From contig NC_057790.1 in NCBI RefSeq assembly GCF_014905175.1, forward strand, positions 1,550,001-1,614,000: 64,000 bases of DNA. The letters are read 5' to 3'. The DNA comes from Aphidius gifuensis (taxonomy: Eukaryota > Arthropoda > Insecta > Hymenoptera > Braconidae). Under the pieces are notes generated by a model that did no database searches, was not told where the DNA came from, and saw only the letters and a program-made list of their open reading frames with translations. Every line of letters starts with the position of its first letter. Position 1 is the stretch's first letter. Shown here one piece after another: positions 13,858 through 25,200 of the stretch. The position numbers and the translations under genes are program-made.

Positions 13858-13905
13858 TGTACCAGTTTACCAAATTATCTAGGAAATTATTATGTCAATT
13901 TTATA
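13858..13905 (+). pseudogene. Fragment of a CAP last exon
   Basis: The sequence around 13864-13881 (GTTTACCAAATTATCTAG) matches the C-terminal codons and stop of CAP3 at 18063-18080 (VYQII-stop). The following bases also match the CAP3 3' flank. No upstream exon is attached, so this is a leftover end of a lost CAP gene. Confidence 0.6.
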
Positions 13906-14342
13906 ACGCAAATAAAATTAACTTGATAATATAAAACTCAATTATTTAAATTAATTTGAATGCCTATAAATTATATCAAAGTAATTACTTGTAATTTTTT
14001 TATTTATTTTTTATTTATAGGGATTTAAAATTTGAAAAATTTTTCTCAGTAATCAATCAATTTGTCCCTATTGTTATTTTTCAAATTAGAAAATGGCACA
14101 AATACTAAAAGTTTAAGTAATTTTACCTTTGGATGTATTATATATTATTAATATTTTGCACAATTGATAAGTAAAATTATTGTAAAAGATTATTTTTTAT
14201 TTTTTTACTTAAATATTGAGTTATATATTTTTTAAAAAATAACTATACATATATCAAAACTGAAAAAAATTTTTTCGAAATGAAAAAACAAAACTATCAA
14301 AAATTTTAAAGCAACCGTGCAAAATAATTGATTATTTTTTTG

Positions 14343-14351
14343 TATAAATAG
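14343..14351 (+). promoter_or_regulatory. Orphan TATA box (no gene follows)
   Basis: TATAAATAG sits in the same sequence context as the CAP2 TATA box but is followed by decayed leader sequence without an exon 1. It marks a lost CAP copy. Confidence 0.5.
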
Positions 14352-15013
14352 TTAAATTTTTTTCACCTTTTGTTATATTTAATTGTTGAATTCAATTAAA
14401 AAAAAAATATTAATAATATTATGTGAATTTTATAATACAAATAAAATTAACTTGATAATGTACCACTCAATTATTTAGATGAATTTAAATGGCTATAAAT
14501 AATGAATAACAAATTCAAAATAATTACTTGTAATTTATTTATTAATTTTCTATTTATATAGGGATTTAAAATTTGAAAAATTTTCTCAGTAATTAGGCAA
14601 ATCAATTAATTTGTCCCTCCTGGAATTTTTCAAATTAGAAAATAGCATTATTAAAAAAGTTTTCATTTTTACTTTGTTAAAAAAAAGGAAATAAATGAAT
14701 AAAAAAATATTATTATATTGATAATATAAAACTAAATTAAATACTTTTTTTTTGTCGTAAAAAAAAAATGACATTGAAGCATGTAAATAATAGTTTATAG
14801 TTGTAAAAAAGCTTTTAAATTTTTTTTTCATTTCCTAATGATAAGTAAAAATTATTGTAAAAGATTATTTTTTATTTTTTTGCTTGAATATTGAGTTATA
14901 TATTTTTTGAAAAATAACTACATATCAAAACCGGAAAAAATTCCTCGAAAAGAAAAAAACAAAACTATCAAAAATTTTAGAGCTTCCGTGCAAGATAATT
15001 GTCTATTTTTTTG

Positions 15014-15022
15014 TATAAATAG
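15014..15022 (+). promoter_or_regulatory. TATA box of CAP gene 2
   Basis: TATAAATAG lies 77 bp before the ATG at 15091, in the context shared with CAP1 and CAP4 (TTTGTATAAATA). Confidence 0.65.
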
Positions 15023-15090
15023 TGGAATTTGTTTCGGCTTTTGTCATATTCAATTGTTGAATTCAATTTTTGAAAAAATATCAATCCAAT

Positions 15091-16167
15091 ATGTTTGGTT
15101 TTTTGAGTTTCGTCGTGATTGTTGTGAGTCTCATTGGTTTTGCTTCTGCTGACGATTGGTGCAATATAAAATCTTGCTATGGACTACCACACACTATGTG
15201 TCTTTATCCTGTAAGTATATATTTCAAAATTTCGTTTATAAAACAAATAAAAAAAAATTGACCACTTGTGTTAGCATGAATTTAAATGTGTTTTTAAAAT
15301 ATTTAGAAACCTGGAGCAGCTTCAGCGTGTGGTCAAGTTAAATCAATTGAGCTAAGTGCAGAAGAAAAAAAAGAAATCATACAGGTTCATAATGATTTTC
15401 GTGCAAAAGTTGCAAGTGGAAAAGAAACTCGTGGAGCTGGTGGTGGACAACCTGCCGGAGATATTCCACCACTTGTAAGTTATTTTCTTTTACATTTAAA
15501 TTTATTTAAAATATTTAATAATAAACAAAAAAAACCAGCTAATATTGTATTCTTATTCTTCTTTTGTTTTGTGTTTCTTTATTATAGACTTGGGATGATT
15601 CTCTCGCAGAAGTAGCACAACGTTGGGCCAGCCAGTGTAAAATCAATCATGATAAATGCAGAAATACTGGTAAGTTGTTGGATATTTCATATAATAATCT
15701 CAAAAAAAATTGAATAATTAACAATATGTAATATTAAATCATTGAAAAATGAATATGAAATGAATAGAGGCAGCAGGAGTAGGCCAAAACTTTGCCGCTC
15801 TTAAGTTTCCCAGTGGATACGGTTCAACCATGACTGATCTCATGAACATGTTGTATGATGAAGTCGATGAATTTGATCCAAAAAATATTAACAACTATAA
15901 GTAAGATACTTTGTTCAAAAATTTATCCTCTATAATTGTTTATTTTATAATATATATACATAAACTAATCTATTTTTCTTTTTTTAATTTAGAATGGACT
16001 TTAATACTGGTCACTACACCCAACTGGTGTGGGGAGCAACGACTCATGTTGGCTGTGGCATTGCTAAATATTTCGATGGACAATGGTATACCACTTATTT
16101 AGTTTGTAACTATAGCCCACCAGCTAATTATCAAGGTCAACCTGTCTACAATATTCGCAAAAAGTAA
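15091..16167 (+). CDS. CAP-superfamily antigen 5-like secreted protein, copy 2
   Basis: Exons 15091-15210, 15307-15474, 15588-15669, 15768-15900 and 15993-16167 encode 225 residues; exon lengths are identical to copy 1. The signal peptide ends FASA and DDWCNIKSC follows. CAP motifs HNDFRAKVASG, GHYTQLVWG and LVCNYSPPANY are intact. The region after the first CAP helices differs from its relatives: LMNMLYDEVDEF replaces the LVTMWYDEV type, losing a Trp kept in copies 1, 3, 4 and 5. AATAAA occurs at 16284. The gene looks functional. Substitutions relative to copy 1 cluster in exon 4 and the C-terminus. Confidence 0.92.
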
Positions 16168-17050
16168 ATTTTAATATCATTTACGTGAAAAACAAATTTG
16201 TTTTTTTTCATTATAATATTTGAATTGTTTTAAAAAAAATTATGTAATGATTTATTTTCTTCTTATCACATTCTTGAATGTATAATAAAAAATTTTTATT
16301 GCACCATTATATGCTGGATATTTTTTTTTCAACCTATATGTAACTTGTAAAAATAAAAAAATAAAAAAAAAAAACAATTTTTTTAACTCAAGGCTTTCGA
16401 TATTTCTGTAATTATCAATGCTCTTATCATGACGTTATAATGCACACGTACACATTGTGCAATATAATGGTATTAATTTAAATAAAAAAATAAACAAAAA
16501 ACTTTTTATTTCGTTAATTTATTATCTTTTTTTTTAATGCTACCATAAAATTTTGTTTAATCAGTTATTCTTTATAAAATGATAATATTTTTTCGTACTT
16601 ATTTCAATAGATAAACTAGTGACACAAAAAAAAAAACTAAACAGTGATTAGATAGCCAAAATTTTTATCTATTCAAATGTACATTGTTAGATATTTTTAT
16701 TTTTTACATTTGTTTTGTTTGTATTACTATTTTTTTTCCTTTTTTCTACATATTGTCTTGAAATTTCTTTACTACTCACATTTGTAAATTTATTTCTTAT
16801 TGCATTTATTACTATAGAAAAATATTAAAAATACTAGTTGATATTGTTTTTTAAATTTTATTAATGATAATATTCATTAATTCTAAATGTATAATCAATT
16901 TTGTAACCGATATTTCATTACACAATTAAAACAACCGGTGTTGATTCACCTATTGAGTATAAAAATTATACAAACATTTATTGTTCTCAAAGATAAGATA
17001 TATGGATTGATATTGTATCATGAATATTTCATCACAAAGAATTATTTTTC
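16168..17050. other. Intergenic spacer between CAP2 and CAP3
   Basis: AT-rich spacer with the CAP2 polyadenylation signal (16284) and no coding remnants that I can recognise. The final part resembles the CAP upstream regions only weakly. Confidence 0.4.
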
Positions 17051-17060
17051 GTATAAATAC
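17051..17060 (+). promoter_or_regulatory. TATA box of CAP gene 3
   Basis: GTATAAATAC lies 87 bp before the ATG at 17138. The motif core is shared with the other CAP genes, but its flanks have diverged. Confidence 0.6.
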
Positions 17061-17137
17061 AAGATTTTTTTTTCCTGTTCTAGTCACAGTTAATTGTTGG
17101 AATATTAATTAAGCTTGATTTAAAAAATAAAATCAAG

Positions 17138-18080
17138 ATGATTAAATTTTTAAGTATGTTAATAGTTACTGAAATTATAATTGTTCATGTTTCAGCAACA
17201 GATTGGTGTAATTTACAATCATGTGATAAAAATTCTAGTACCATGTGTCTTTACTCTGTGAGTATAATTTTCCAATACAATAAGTGATTAATTAATTAAT
17301 ACAAAATGATTATTTTAGAGTGACCAGCCTGGATCAGCTTGTAAACAAATGGATTCAAATGAGTTGAGTGACGATGAACAACAAGAAATAATACAAAATC
17401 ATAATGATTTTCGTGCTAAAGTTGCAAGTGGAGATGAAACACGTGGTGTTGGTGGTGGACAACCTGCTGGAATTATTCCACCTATTGTAAGTGTATTATT
17501 TTTTTTTAATTTCTACATAACCAGATGATATTTTAATGTTGTATTTTTGTTTTTTTGAATAGTACTGGGATGATGATTTAGCTAAGGTGGCCCAAAGATG
17601 GGCAAATCAATGTACTTTTGGACATGATAAATGTAGAGATACAGGTAATTCATTAAATATTTAAAATATTTAATTATAAAATTTATAAAAATATTATTTT
17701 TACAGATACATTTCAAGCTGGACAAAATCTTGTTCGAGTATCTAATTCAAATGGATACAAATCATCTATGACTGATCTCGTGACAATGTGGTACAATGAA
17801 GTGGTACATTTTAATCCTCAAGATGTCACACATTTTGTGTAATATTTTTAAAGTTTTTATAAATTTATAAATAATATTATATGATATAATTTATATGTAT
17901 TTTAAATTTAGATTTTCAAAAACAACTGGTCATTATTCGCAACTCGTTTGGGGAACAACAACAAATATTGGATGTGGTGTTGCTAAATATTTTGATGGCA
18001 AATGGTACAACACTTATTTAGTTTGCAATTATGGACCACCTGGTAACTGGGTCGGTGAACAAGTCTACCAAATTATCTAG
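17138..18080 (+). CDS. CAP-superfamily antigen 5-like secreted protein, copy 3
   Basis: Exons 17138-17257, 17319-17486, 17563-17644, 17706-17838 and 17912-18080 encode 223 residues. The signal peptide (MIKFLSMLIV...VSA) is quite different from those of copies 1, 2, 4 and 5. The start of the mature chain, TDWCNLQSC, keeps the antigen 5 cysteines. Exon 2 begins SDQPGSAC, grouping it with copy 4 rather than with copies 1, 2 and 5 (PxAASACG). CAP signatures GHYSQLVWG and LVCNYGPPGNW are intact. It is the most diverged copy, and also the closest match to the exon remnants at 13858 and 20299. No defect is seen. Confidence 0.92.
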
Positions 18081-18574
18081 AAAAAATATATCATCAATCG
18101 CATTATGTTAATTTTGTAATATAAAACTCAATTTTTACAATGAATTTAAATAAATTAAATAAAATAATAAACCTGAATATTTTTTAATGATGGCTAATTG
18201 AAAAAAAATATATTTTAGTGGTTTTTTTATTATTATCCTTTGTAAATTTATCATTGCCAAAATTTATAATGTATATGCATGTTATCTTTTTGTTGTAAAA
18301 ATTACTGGTATCAAATTACATGTTAACAATAACAACAAAAAGGTGTATTGAATTATTTTCTTCCTGTTGATAAATATACATTGTTGCAAAAGATAATTTT
18401 TTCATATATTATTAATTTTTGAAAATAATAATATTTGAATAATATATAAGTTTCCTGTCAGCATATATTCTACATACCCGGAAAATTTTAAAAAAAGATA
18501 AGACACGAAAAATTATTGTACAAATTATTAACAATTATAAATCTTCCGTGACAAATAATTGTACTTTTTTTTTG
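18081..18574. other. 3' flank of CAP3 and decayed upstream region
   Basis: AT-rich. From about 18350 onward it resembles the CAP upstream block (AAGTGTATTG-like, ...CCGGAAAA..., CTTCCGTGA...) and leads into the orphan promoter at 18575. No other gene is seen. Confidence 0.4.
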
Positions 18575-18698
18575 TATAAATACTTGAAATTTTATTGCTA
18601 TTGTCACATTCAATCAATCGAAAAAGTTTGTATATTACTTATTCAACATGATTAGTTTTTGGAGTATATGTGTTTACTTGTTTTTTTTGTTGATTTAA
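18575..18698 (+). pseudogene. Truncated CAP gene: promoter plus a broken exon 1
   Basis: A TATAAATAC box at 18575 is followed 73 bp later by an ATG (18648) opening a 16-codon frame, MISFWSI..., that resembles the start of a CAP signal peptide. It then runs into a T-tract and stops at 18696-18698. A second complete promoter (TATA at 18763) and CAP4 follow at once. This is the head of a lost CAP copy. Confidence 0.6.
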
Positions 18699-18762
18699 TA
18701 TTTGAATTACTATTAAAAATTATAAAGCTTTCTTGAAAGATAATTGTATTTATTTTTTTTTG

Positions 18763-18771
18763 TATAAATAG
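18763..18771 (+). promoter_or_regulatory. TATA box of CAP gene 4
   Basis: TATAAATAG lies 79 bp before the ATG at 18842. Both motif and spacing match CAP2. Confidence 0.65.
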
Positions 18772-18841
18772 TTAAAATTTTTTTGCTATTGTCATATTTA
18801 ATTGTTGAATTAAATTTATAAAAAAAAAACATCAATCCAAT

Positions 18842-19924
18842 ATGACCGGTTTTTTGAGTTTCGTCGTAGTTGCTGTGAGCCTTATTGCTTTTGCTTCTGC
18901 CGACGACTGGTGCAATATAAAATCATGCAAGGAAAAACCCCAAACCATGTGTATTTATCCTGTAAGTAGCCTTCATCATTTATTTTATAAAATAATTTAA
19001 TTTAAACTTAAATGTTTTTTGTTTAATTTAGAGTGATAAACCAGGAGAAGCATGTGGTAAACTTGATTCAAATCAATTGACTAATGATGAACAACAAGAA
19101 ATCTTACAGGCTCATAATGATTTTCGTGCAAAAGTTGCAAGTGGACAAGAAACACGTGGTTTAGGTGGTGGACAACCTGCCGGAGATATTCCACCACTTG
19201 TAAGTTATTTTTTTTTTAAATTTAAAACATTTAATAATAAATAAAAAACTAGCTGATATTGTTGTACCAATTTTTATTGTCATTGATTTTTTTTATATAA
19301 CAAAATAGGCTTGGGATGATGGTTTAGCTGAAGTGGCCCAGCGTTGGGCAACTCAATGTATTGTCAAACACGATGATTGTTCTAATACTGGTAAGTTGAT
19401 GAATATTCAAAATAAATGTCTTCAAAAAAAAATTCAATAAACACTTGTTCTGTACAGAAAAATTCAAAGCGGGCCAAAATATTGCCAGTAAATCGGCTTC
19501 TAATGGATACTTTGTAACCATGACCGATCTTGTGACAATGTGGTTTAATGAAGTCAAAAACATGGATCCACAAAATGTTAAACATCATGTGTAAGATAAT
19601 TTAAAAAAAAAAAATAATATTATATAATTATTTAAGCATAAAGTCTAATTGTTGTTGACTTTAAATTTATTCAAAGAAATTTTTGTTATTTTATCTATGA
19701 TGATTGTTCAATTATGAAATATTTTATCATTTATATTTTTTATTTTTATTGATAGAGATTCAGATGATACTGGTCACTACACTCAACTAGTTTGGGGAAC
19801 AACAACTCATATTGGTTGTGGTGTTGCTAAATATAAAGAAGGCATGTGGTACAACACTTATTTAGTGTGCAATTATGGACCAGGAGGTAACTTGCCGGGT
19901 GCACCGGTCTATCAAACTGTCTAA
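18842..19924 (+). CDS. CAP-superfamily antigen 5-like secreted protein, copy 4
   Basis: Exons 18842-18961, 19032-19199, 19309-19390, 19458-19590 and 19756-19924 encode 223 residues. The signal peptide is nearly the same as in copies 1 and 2 (MTGFLSFVVVAVSLIAFASA). Exon 2 instead starts SDKPGEACG like copy 3, so the gene looks like a mosaic of the two subgroups. CAP motifs HNDFRAKVASG, GHYTQLVWG and LVCNYGPGGNL are present, ending VYQTV. AATAAA at 20077 is the likely poly(A) signal. No lesion is seen. Confidence 0.92.
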
Positions 19925-20298
19925 TAATGAATTTACATATTATTTATCTGAAAAATAAATTTAATTTTTCATTGCAATATTTGCAATTCTTATTCCTAAT
20001 AATGTATTTGTTTTAAAAAATTATGTAATCTTTTTTCTTTTTTTGTCTTTTAACACATTGATACATTTTTAAATGTAATAAAAAAATTTAATTGCACCAT
20101 TATATATATTGAAAAATTTGAATATTATTTATTTATCCATATATCCTTAGATTTTATTCAATTTTAATTATTCTATTGTTGTCATTATCATCATGATAAA
20201 GGCGTTCGATTTTAAGTATTGAAAATTCTCAGCACAGGTGGGTATTCGATTTGAATTTTAATAACTTTATAGGAATTTTAGAAATATATAATTTATTG
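19925..20298. other. 3' flank of CAP4
   Basis: AT-rich 3' UTR and spacer with AATAAA at 20077-20082; no gene seen. Confidence 0.4.
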
Positions 20299-20412
20299 AA
20301 ATGTCTAATTCCAGTGGATATAAATCATCCATGTCTGATTTTGTAACTACATGCTACAAAAAAGTAATATTTATATACATTTTAACCTTCAAGATTTTGT
20401 GTGCTATTTAGA
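20299..20412 (+). pseudogene. Remnant of CAP exon 4
   Basis: The stretch reads like a decayed CAP exon 4: TCTAATTCCAGTGGATA and the following AATCATCCATGTCTGATTT line up with CAP3 at about 17740-17785 (SNSNGYKSSMTDL). The trace continues through a VTxCYKKV-like part and an HFNLQDF-like end. Substitutions and a stop break it. No neighbouring exons are found, so a CAP gene was lost between CAP4 and CAP5. Confidence 0.65.
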
Positions 20413-20677
20413 ATTTTTTTTTTTTCTATAAACACGTTATCTTTTTGCAAAAAAAAAAAACTGGTTACGAAGTATGTTTATATTATAATTATAAAAAAGT
20501 GTATTGAAATTTTTTTATCGTATTATTGATAAGTTTTTTTAATTGTTACGAATAATAAATTTTACAATTTTTCCTCAATGTATTATATTCATGTTCATTG
20601 TTCAGTAAACTGAACAAATTAAAGTCAATTTTTCTTGATGTTATCATATTTAGTTTAATAAAAAATATCAATCCGAT

Positions 20678-21768
20678 ATGACTGGTTTTTTGATTTTCGT
20701 CGTAATTGCTGTGAGCCTTATTGGTTTTACTTCTGCACAAGATTGGTGCAATATAAAATCATGCCGTGAGAAGAATACCATACATACCATGTGTAAGTAT
20801 TCTGTAAGTATATATTTCAACATTTAGTTTCAACTCGTTTACATAAATTTAAATGTTTATTATTTGTATATACCATTTTTGTACAGAATCCTACAGCAGC
20901 TTCAGCATGTGGTCAAGTTGAATCAATTGAGCTGAGTGAAGAAGAAAAACAAGAAATCATACAGGTTCATAATGATTTTCGTGCAAAAGTTGCAAGTGGA
21001 AAAGAATCACGTGGAAATGGTGCAGGCAAACAACCTGCCGGAGATATTCCACCACTTGTAAGTTATTTTTTTTTACATTTAAATTTTATTTAAAACATTT
21101 AATAATAAATAAAAAAAACCAGCTAATATTGTATTCTTATTCTCCTTTTGTTTTGTGTTTCTTTTATAGACTTGGGATGATTCTATAGCAGAAGTTGCAC
21201 AACGATGGGCAAGTCAATGTAATTTCGATCATGATAAATGTAGAAATACCGGTAAGTTGTTGAATATTCTAAATAATAGTCTTAAAAAAAATTAAATAAT
21301 AAACAATATGTAATATTAAACCATTGTGAAATGAATTTGTATATAGAGACAGAACAAGCAGGCCAAAATATTGCCAGTAAATCAGATTCAAATGGATACG
21401 ATTCAAGCATGACTGATCTCATTACAATGTGGTATGATGAAGTCAAAAAATTTAATCCGCAAGATGTTTACAGCTATAAGTAAGATAATTTGTTCTAAAT
21501 AATTTATCCTTTATTGTTTTTTTTTTTTTTAAATATATATTCTATCATTTTAATAATATATCATGCGATCGCTCAATATATATATTTTTTTAAATTAAGA
21601 TTTGATGTAAATACTGGTCATTATTCACAACTTGTTTGGGGAAAAACAACTCATATTGGTTGTGGTGTTGCTAAATATATAAAAGGTGGATGGTATTCTA
21701 CGTATTTAGTTTGCAACTACGGTCCATCAGGTAACTGGATTGGCGAACCTGTCTATCAAACTGTTTAA
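20678..21768 (+). CDS. CAP-superfamily antigen 5-like secreted protein, copy 5
   Basis: Exons 20678-20803, 20887-21057, 21170-21251, 21347-21479 and 21600-21768 encode 226 residues. Exon 1 is 6 bp longer than in the other copies (extra residues in REKNTIHTMC), and exon 2 is 3 bp longer (GNGAGKQPAG). The signal peptide is MTGFLIF...GFTSA. CAP signatures GHYSQLVWGK and LVCNYGPSGNW are intact. The gene lacks the TATAAATA box shared by copies 1-4, although the start context ATATCAATCC before the ATG is kept. AATAAA at 21818 is the likely polyadenylation signal. It probably encodes a functional secreted protein under a different core promoter. Confidence 0.92.
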
Positions 21769-22249
21769 TGGATCAACAAATCTTTTATCTAAAAAAACAA
21801 ATTTAATTTTTCATTGTAATAAAAAATTTTAATTGCACCATTATACATTGGATATTTTTTATTAACCCATAAATCCATAGATTTAATTTCGACAAAGACG
21901 TATTGTCTTGAAAATTTCCAGCTGTTAATATTAAATTCAAATTTAAATATCTATCCAACATTTTTAGAAATATATATATTGTGGTGGCGTCCAAAATGAC
22001 ACAACATTCCCACCTACTTTCTTTTGCAGTATATAGAAATACATATCATTAGTTTTATCCGCTAAAAAAAGCTCACAATATTCATTTGCTTCATAGTGTA
22101 GCCAACAACATCATCAACAACATTTTAACAGCTACAATTAAATTTTAACTATCATAAAATTGTGTGTTTCAAATAAAATTATGAATAAAAATAAATATAA
22201 TGTTAATTGAATTGTTAATTAAAATATTTAACAAATTAAACAAGTGATC
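21769..22249. promoter_or_regulatory. CAP5 3' UTR and promoter region of K2P isoform A
   Basis: AATAAA at 21818 closes CAP5. The 5' leader of the K2P channel occupies the region just before 22250. No further gene is seen. Confidence 0.4.
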
Positions 22250-25200
22250 ATGTCAAATTCACCGAAAGATAAAAAATTACCACCTAGACCAAAAATAAAG
22301 CTTCCAGTTTCGAATCAATATATGCACTATCCACAAACACCTGTTGGATTTAATGCACAATCACCAATTCCCATTCATATTACTGGACAACCAGGTGTTG
22401 TTTATGGTAATAAAGCAAGTGAATTTGTTTTTACACAATTTAAAGGTATCAAAGATTTTACTAAATCTGGTCTAAGTGTTGGAGAAAAAAGTGCTCTATG
22501 GTTATATGAAAAGGTACGAAAAATATTGTACATTTAAACACACAATTATTTGAGATATTTATTTGAAAAAAATTACAGGTTAGTGCCTGGAGCAAAAGAT
22601 GGTTTACCCATATATTTCTTTTTGTCATTGTGATAATATACAGTGTTGCTGGTGCTTATGTATTTATTTATTTGGAGGGAGCTAATGAGGAACGAGTGAT
22701 TCTTGATATACGAAGAGACAGGTAAAATTTATTTTAAATTTAATTATTAATATTTTTATAGGATTAAAATATAATTGAGCTTTCATAATTTTATGCAGAA
22801 ATCAAACTTTAAAAGTCATAAGAACATTCTGTGAAGACAGAGACTTGTTTGATCAGGCTGATCGATGGCGTGGTAAAGCAGCAAGTCAGCTGATGGATTA
22901 TGAAATTAAATTAAAAGAACACTACAAGCATGGTCTTATGAATGAAAATGAAAAAGTATGGACTTTTTGGAATGCTGTGTTTTATTGTGGAACAATTTAC
23001 ACAACAATTGGTAAGTTTAAATTTTATTTAAAAATAAATTTAAATATAAGTTATTAATTTTTTTTTTTTCATGTAAATCATGTCGTTGGTTTTTTAAGCT
23101 GTTGATAAAAATAATTATTAAAAATTTTAACATTTAAATAATTACTTTATTTAAATTTAAAAAAAAAAACGAAAATATATTTCTCAATCGAAAAAACTTT
23201 TGCTTTTTTCTACTGTGTGCTGTAAAATATGAAAAAAAAAAAATAAAATAAACAGAACAAGTATATTTATAAAAAGACACGTGTGTATTTTTGTTTTATA
23301 TATTTTATTTTTTTCCATATTATACGTGATCTGTTTGTATAAAAAAAAATAATTATTTTAATATTTATATTCCACATTCTTTGATAATGATAATTTATTT
23401 GAAAACAAGTAGTAAATTTTAGTTTTAGTCAGACAAAATAAGACAGTTGTAAATAATTGAATCTACCATTGTTTAATTATAAATTTATTTTTGTAAATTA
23501 TGTTATACAAGACATAAATAATTCACTGATCAGATACAATGATTTTTAAAAATTAAATGATGATTATCATTATGGAACTCGAGCAATGCTGGCGACACAT
23601 GGACTGCTGTATTATATATATAGACAACCCACGCAATCACTATTTTTGTAAATATTATATAAGTCTAGAGTGACAAAAAAAGATTTAAAAATTTAGAATA
23701 TATAAATTTTGTATTCTAATGGATCACATAAATTCCAATATACAAAATAAAGCCAAGAAAAAATCTCTAAAAGATATAAAATAATATTTAAAAAAGAAAA
23801 AAAAATTTTAAAAGTTTTTTATAATTTTTATGTCAAGCTTTAATACTTGATAATGTAAATAAAAGTTGTTATTTTTTTTTTGTAAAATGAATACAAAGAT
23901 AGAAAAGAAAATATTGCGTTAAAAAAAAATAAAAAAATTTAAAAAAAACACAACAAAAAAAGTTGGCGAACGTTGGAAGTAGTATAAGAAATATTTGTAG
24001 TGGGAGTTGACATTATTTTGGTACCAGTGACGAGGGCATATTGCGTTCAGTAATGTACATTGAAAAAGTTGTTGTGATACATAAGTGAAAAATAATAATT
24101 TTTTTTAAATAATGGAAGATAGTTATACAGTTCATCGAAGAAGAAAAAGTGAGGCAGCAAAACGACGTGATAAAGAAGCATCTGAAGCTCATAGAAAATC
24201 TCTAGAGTTGGCTGTAGCTGTTGCTGTTGTTGATGAAAAAAAAAATACAAATGATTGTCAAACAACAACAACAGATGAAAATAATGATAAAAAAATATCT
24301 ATAAAAAATAAAAAAAGCTCTGATGAACGTAAACGTTCAAGTAGCAAGACGCGAAGTAAAGATGTAAATGTGTCAGAGGCGAAGCTTGATATGGTCAAAA
24401 ATAGAACAGATGAGAAAATTGAATCAACTAAATATTCGGAAAAACAATCATCAAATTTAAGCTTACTAAATTTAGATGAATCAACAAATAAACATGATGA
24501 TTCAACAGGTCATTCAATAATCAATAAACAAATTAAAAAACGACACAAATCAAATAAACATGAAAAAAAAAGTCTTGATTTACCAAAAGAATATGAAAAC
24601 AATCAAGAAAAAATATTAACATCATCTGGTAAAAAAATAATACCATTAGATAATAGTAATTTAATGAAAGATTTTCAAAGAATTCAAAAAAAAGAATTTT
24701 TTGAAAGAAGAATTTCTAATATTATTATTGATGATGAACATGATGATGGCCTAAGTCCAGATATTTTTAATAAACCAAAAAATAAAAATAATTCTCGACG
24801 GAGTTTTCAAGAAGATAACTCAGAAATAGAATTAAATATTATTGGCAATAATGAATCAAATATTTCGAAAAATTCAAAATCAAAAATTTGGTCATTATTG
24901 GATATTTTTAAATTTAAAAAAACACCTGTAATTGAAGAAAATAATGTCAAAGCAATTTCAGAAATATCAAAAACATCATCAATAAATACAAATGATGAAA
25001 AAAATTTAAATGAAAAAAGAAAAATTGTTGTAATTTATAAAAATATAAAAAAAATAAGACAAGAATTTAAGTATTTTATTGATGAAAATCAATATGAAAT
25101 TGATAATATTAGAAAAATAAGAAATTTATGTATTATTGAATTTATTTTATTCATAATTTATTGTGGTTTGGGTGCATTTGTATTTCGTTTTACTGAAGGA

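Larger units (their letters stand above)
13906..15060 (+). repeat. Tandem duplication of a CAP upstream region
   Basis: Two diverged direct copies, about 13910-14400 and 14440-15060, share the same order of landmarks: a GATAATAT-like stretch, GGGATTTAAAATTTGAAAAA (14021 and 14561), a TTGTCCCT block, an ATATTGAGTTATATATTTTTT block (14212 and 14889) and TATAAATAG (14343) or TATAAATAGT (15014). Only the second copy leads into an intact gene (CAP2). The first is an orphan promoter, with no ATG-containing exon after it. Confidence 0.65.
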
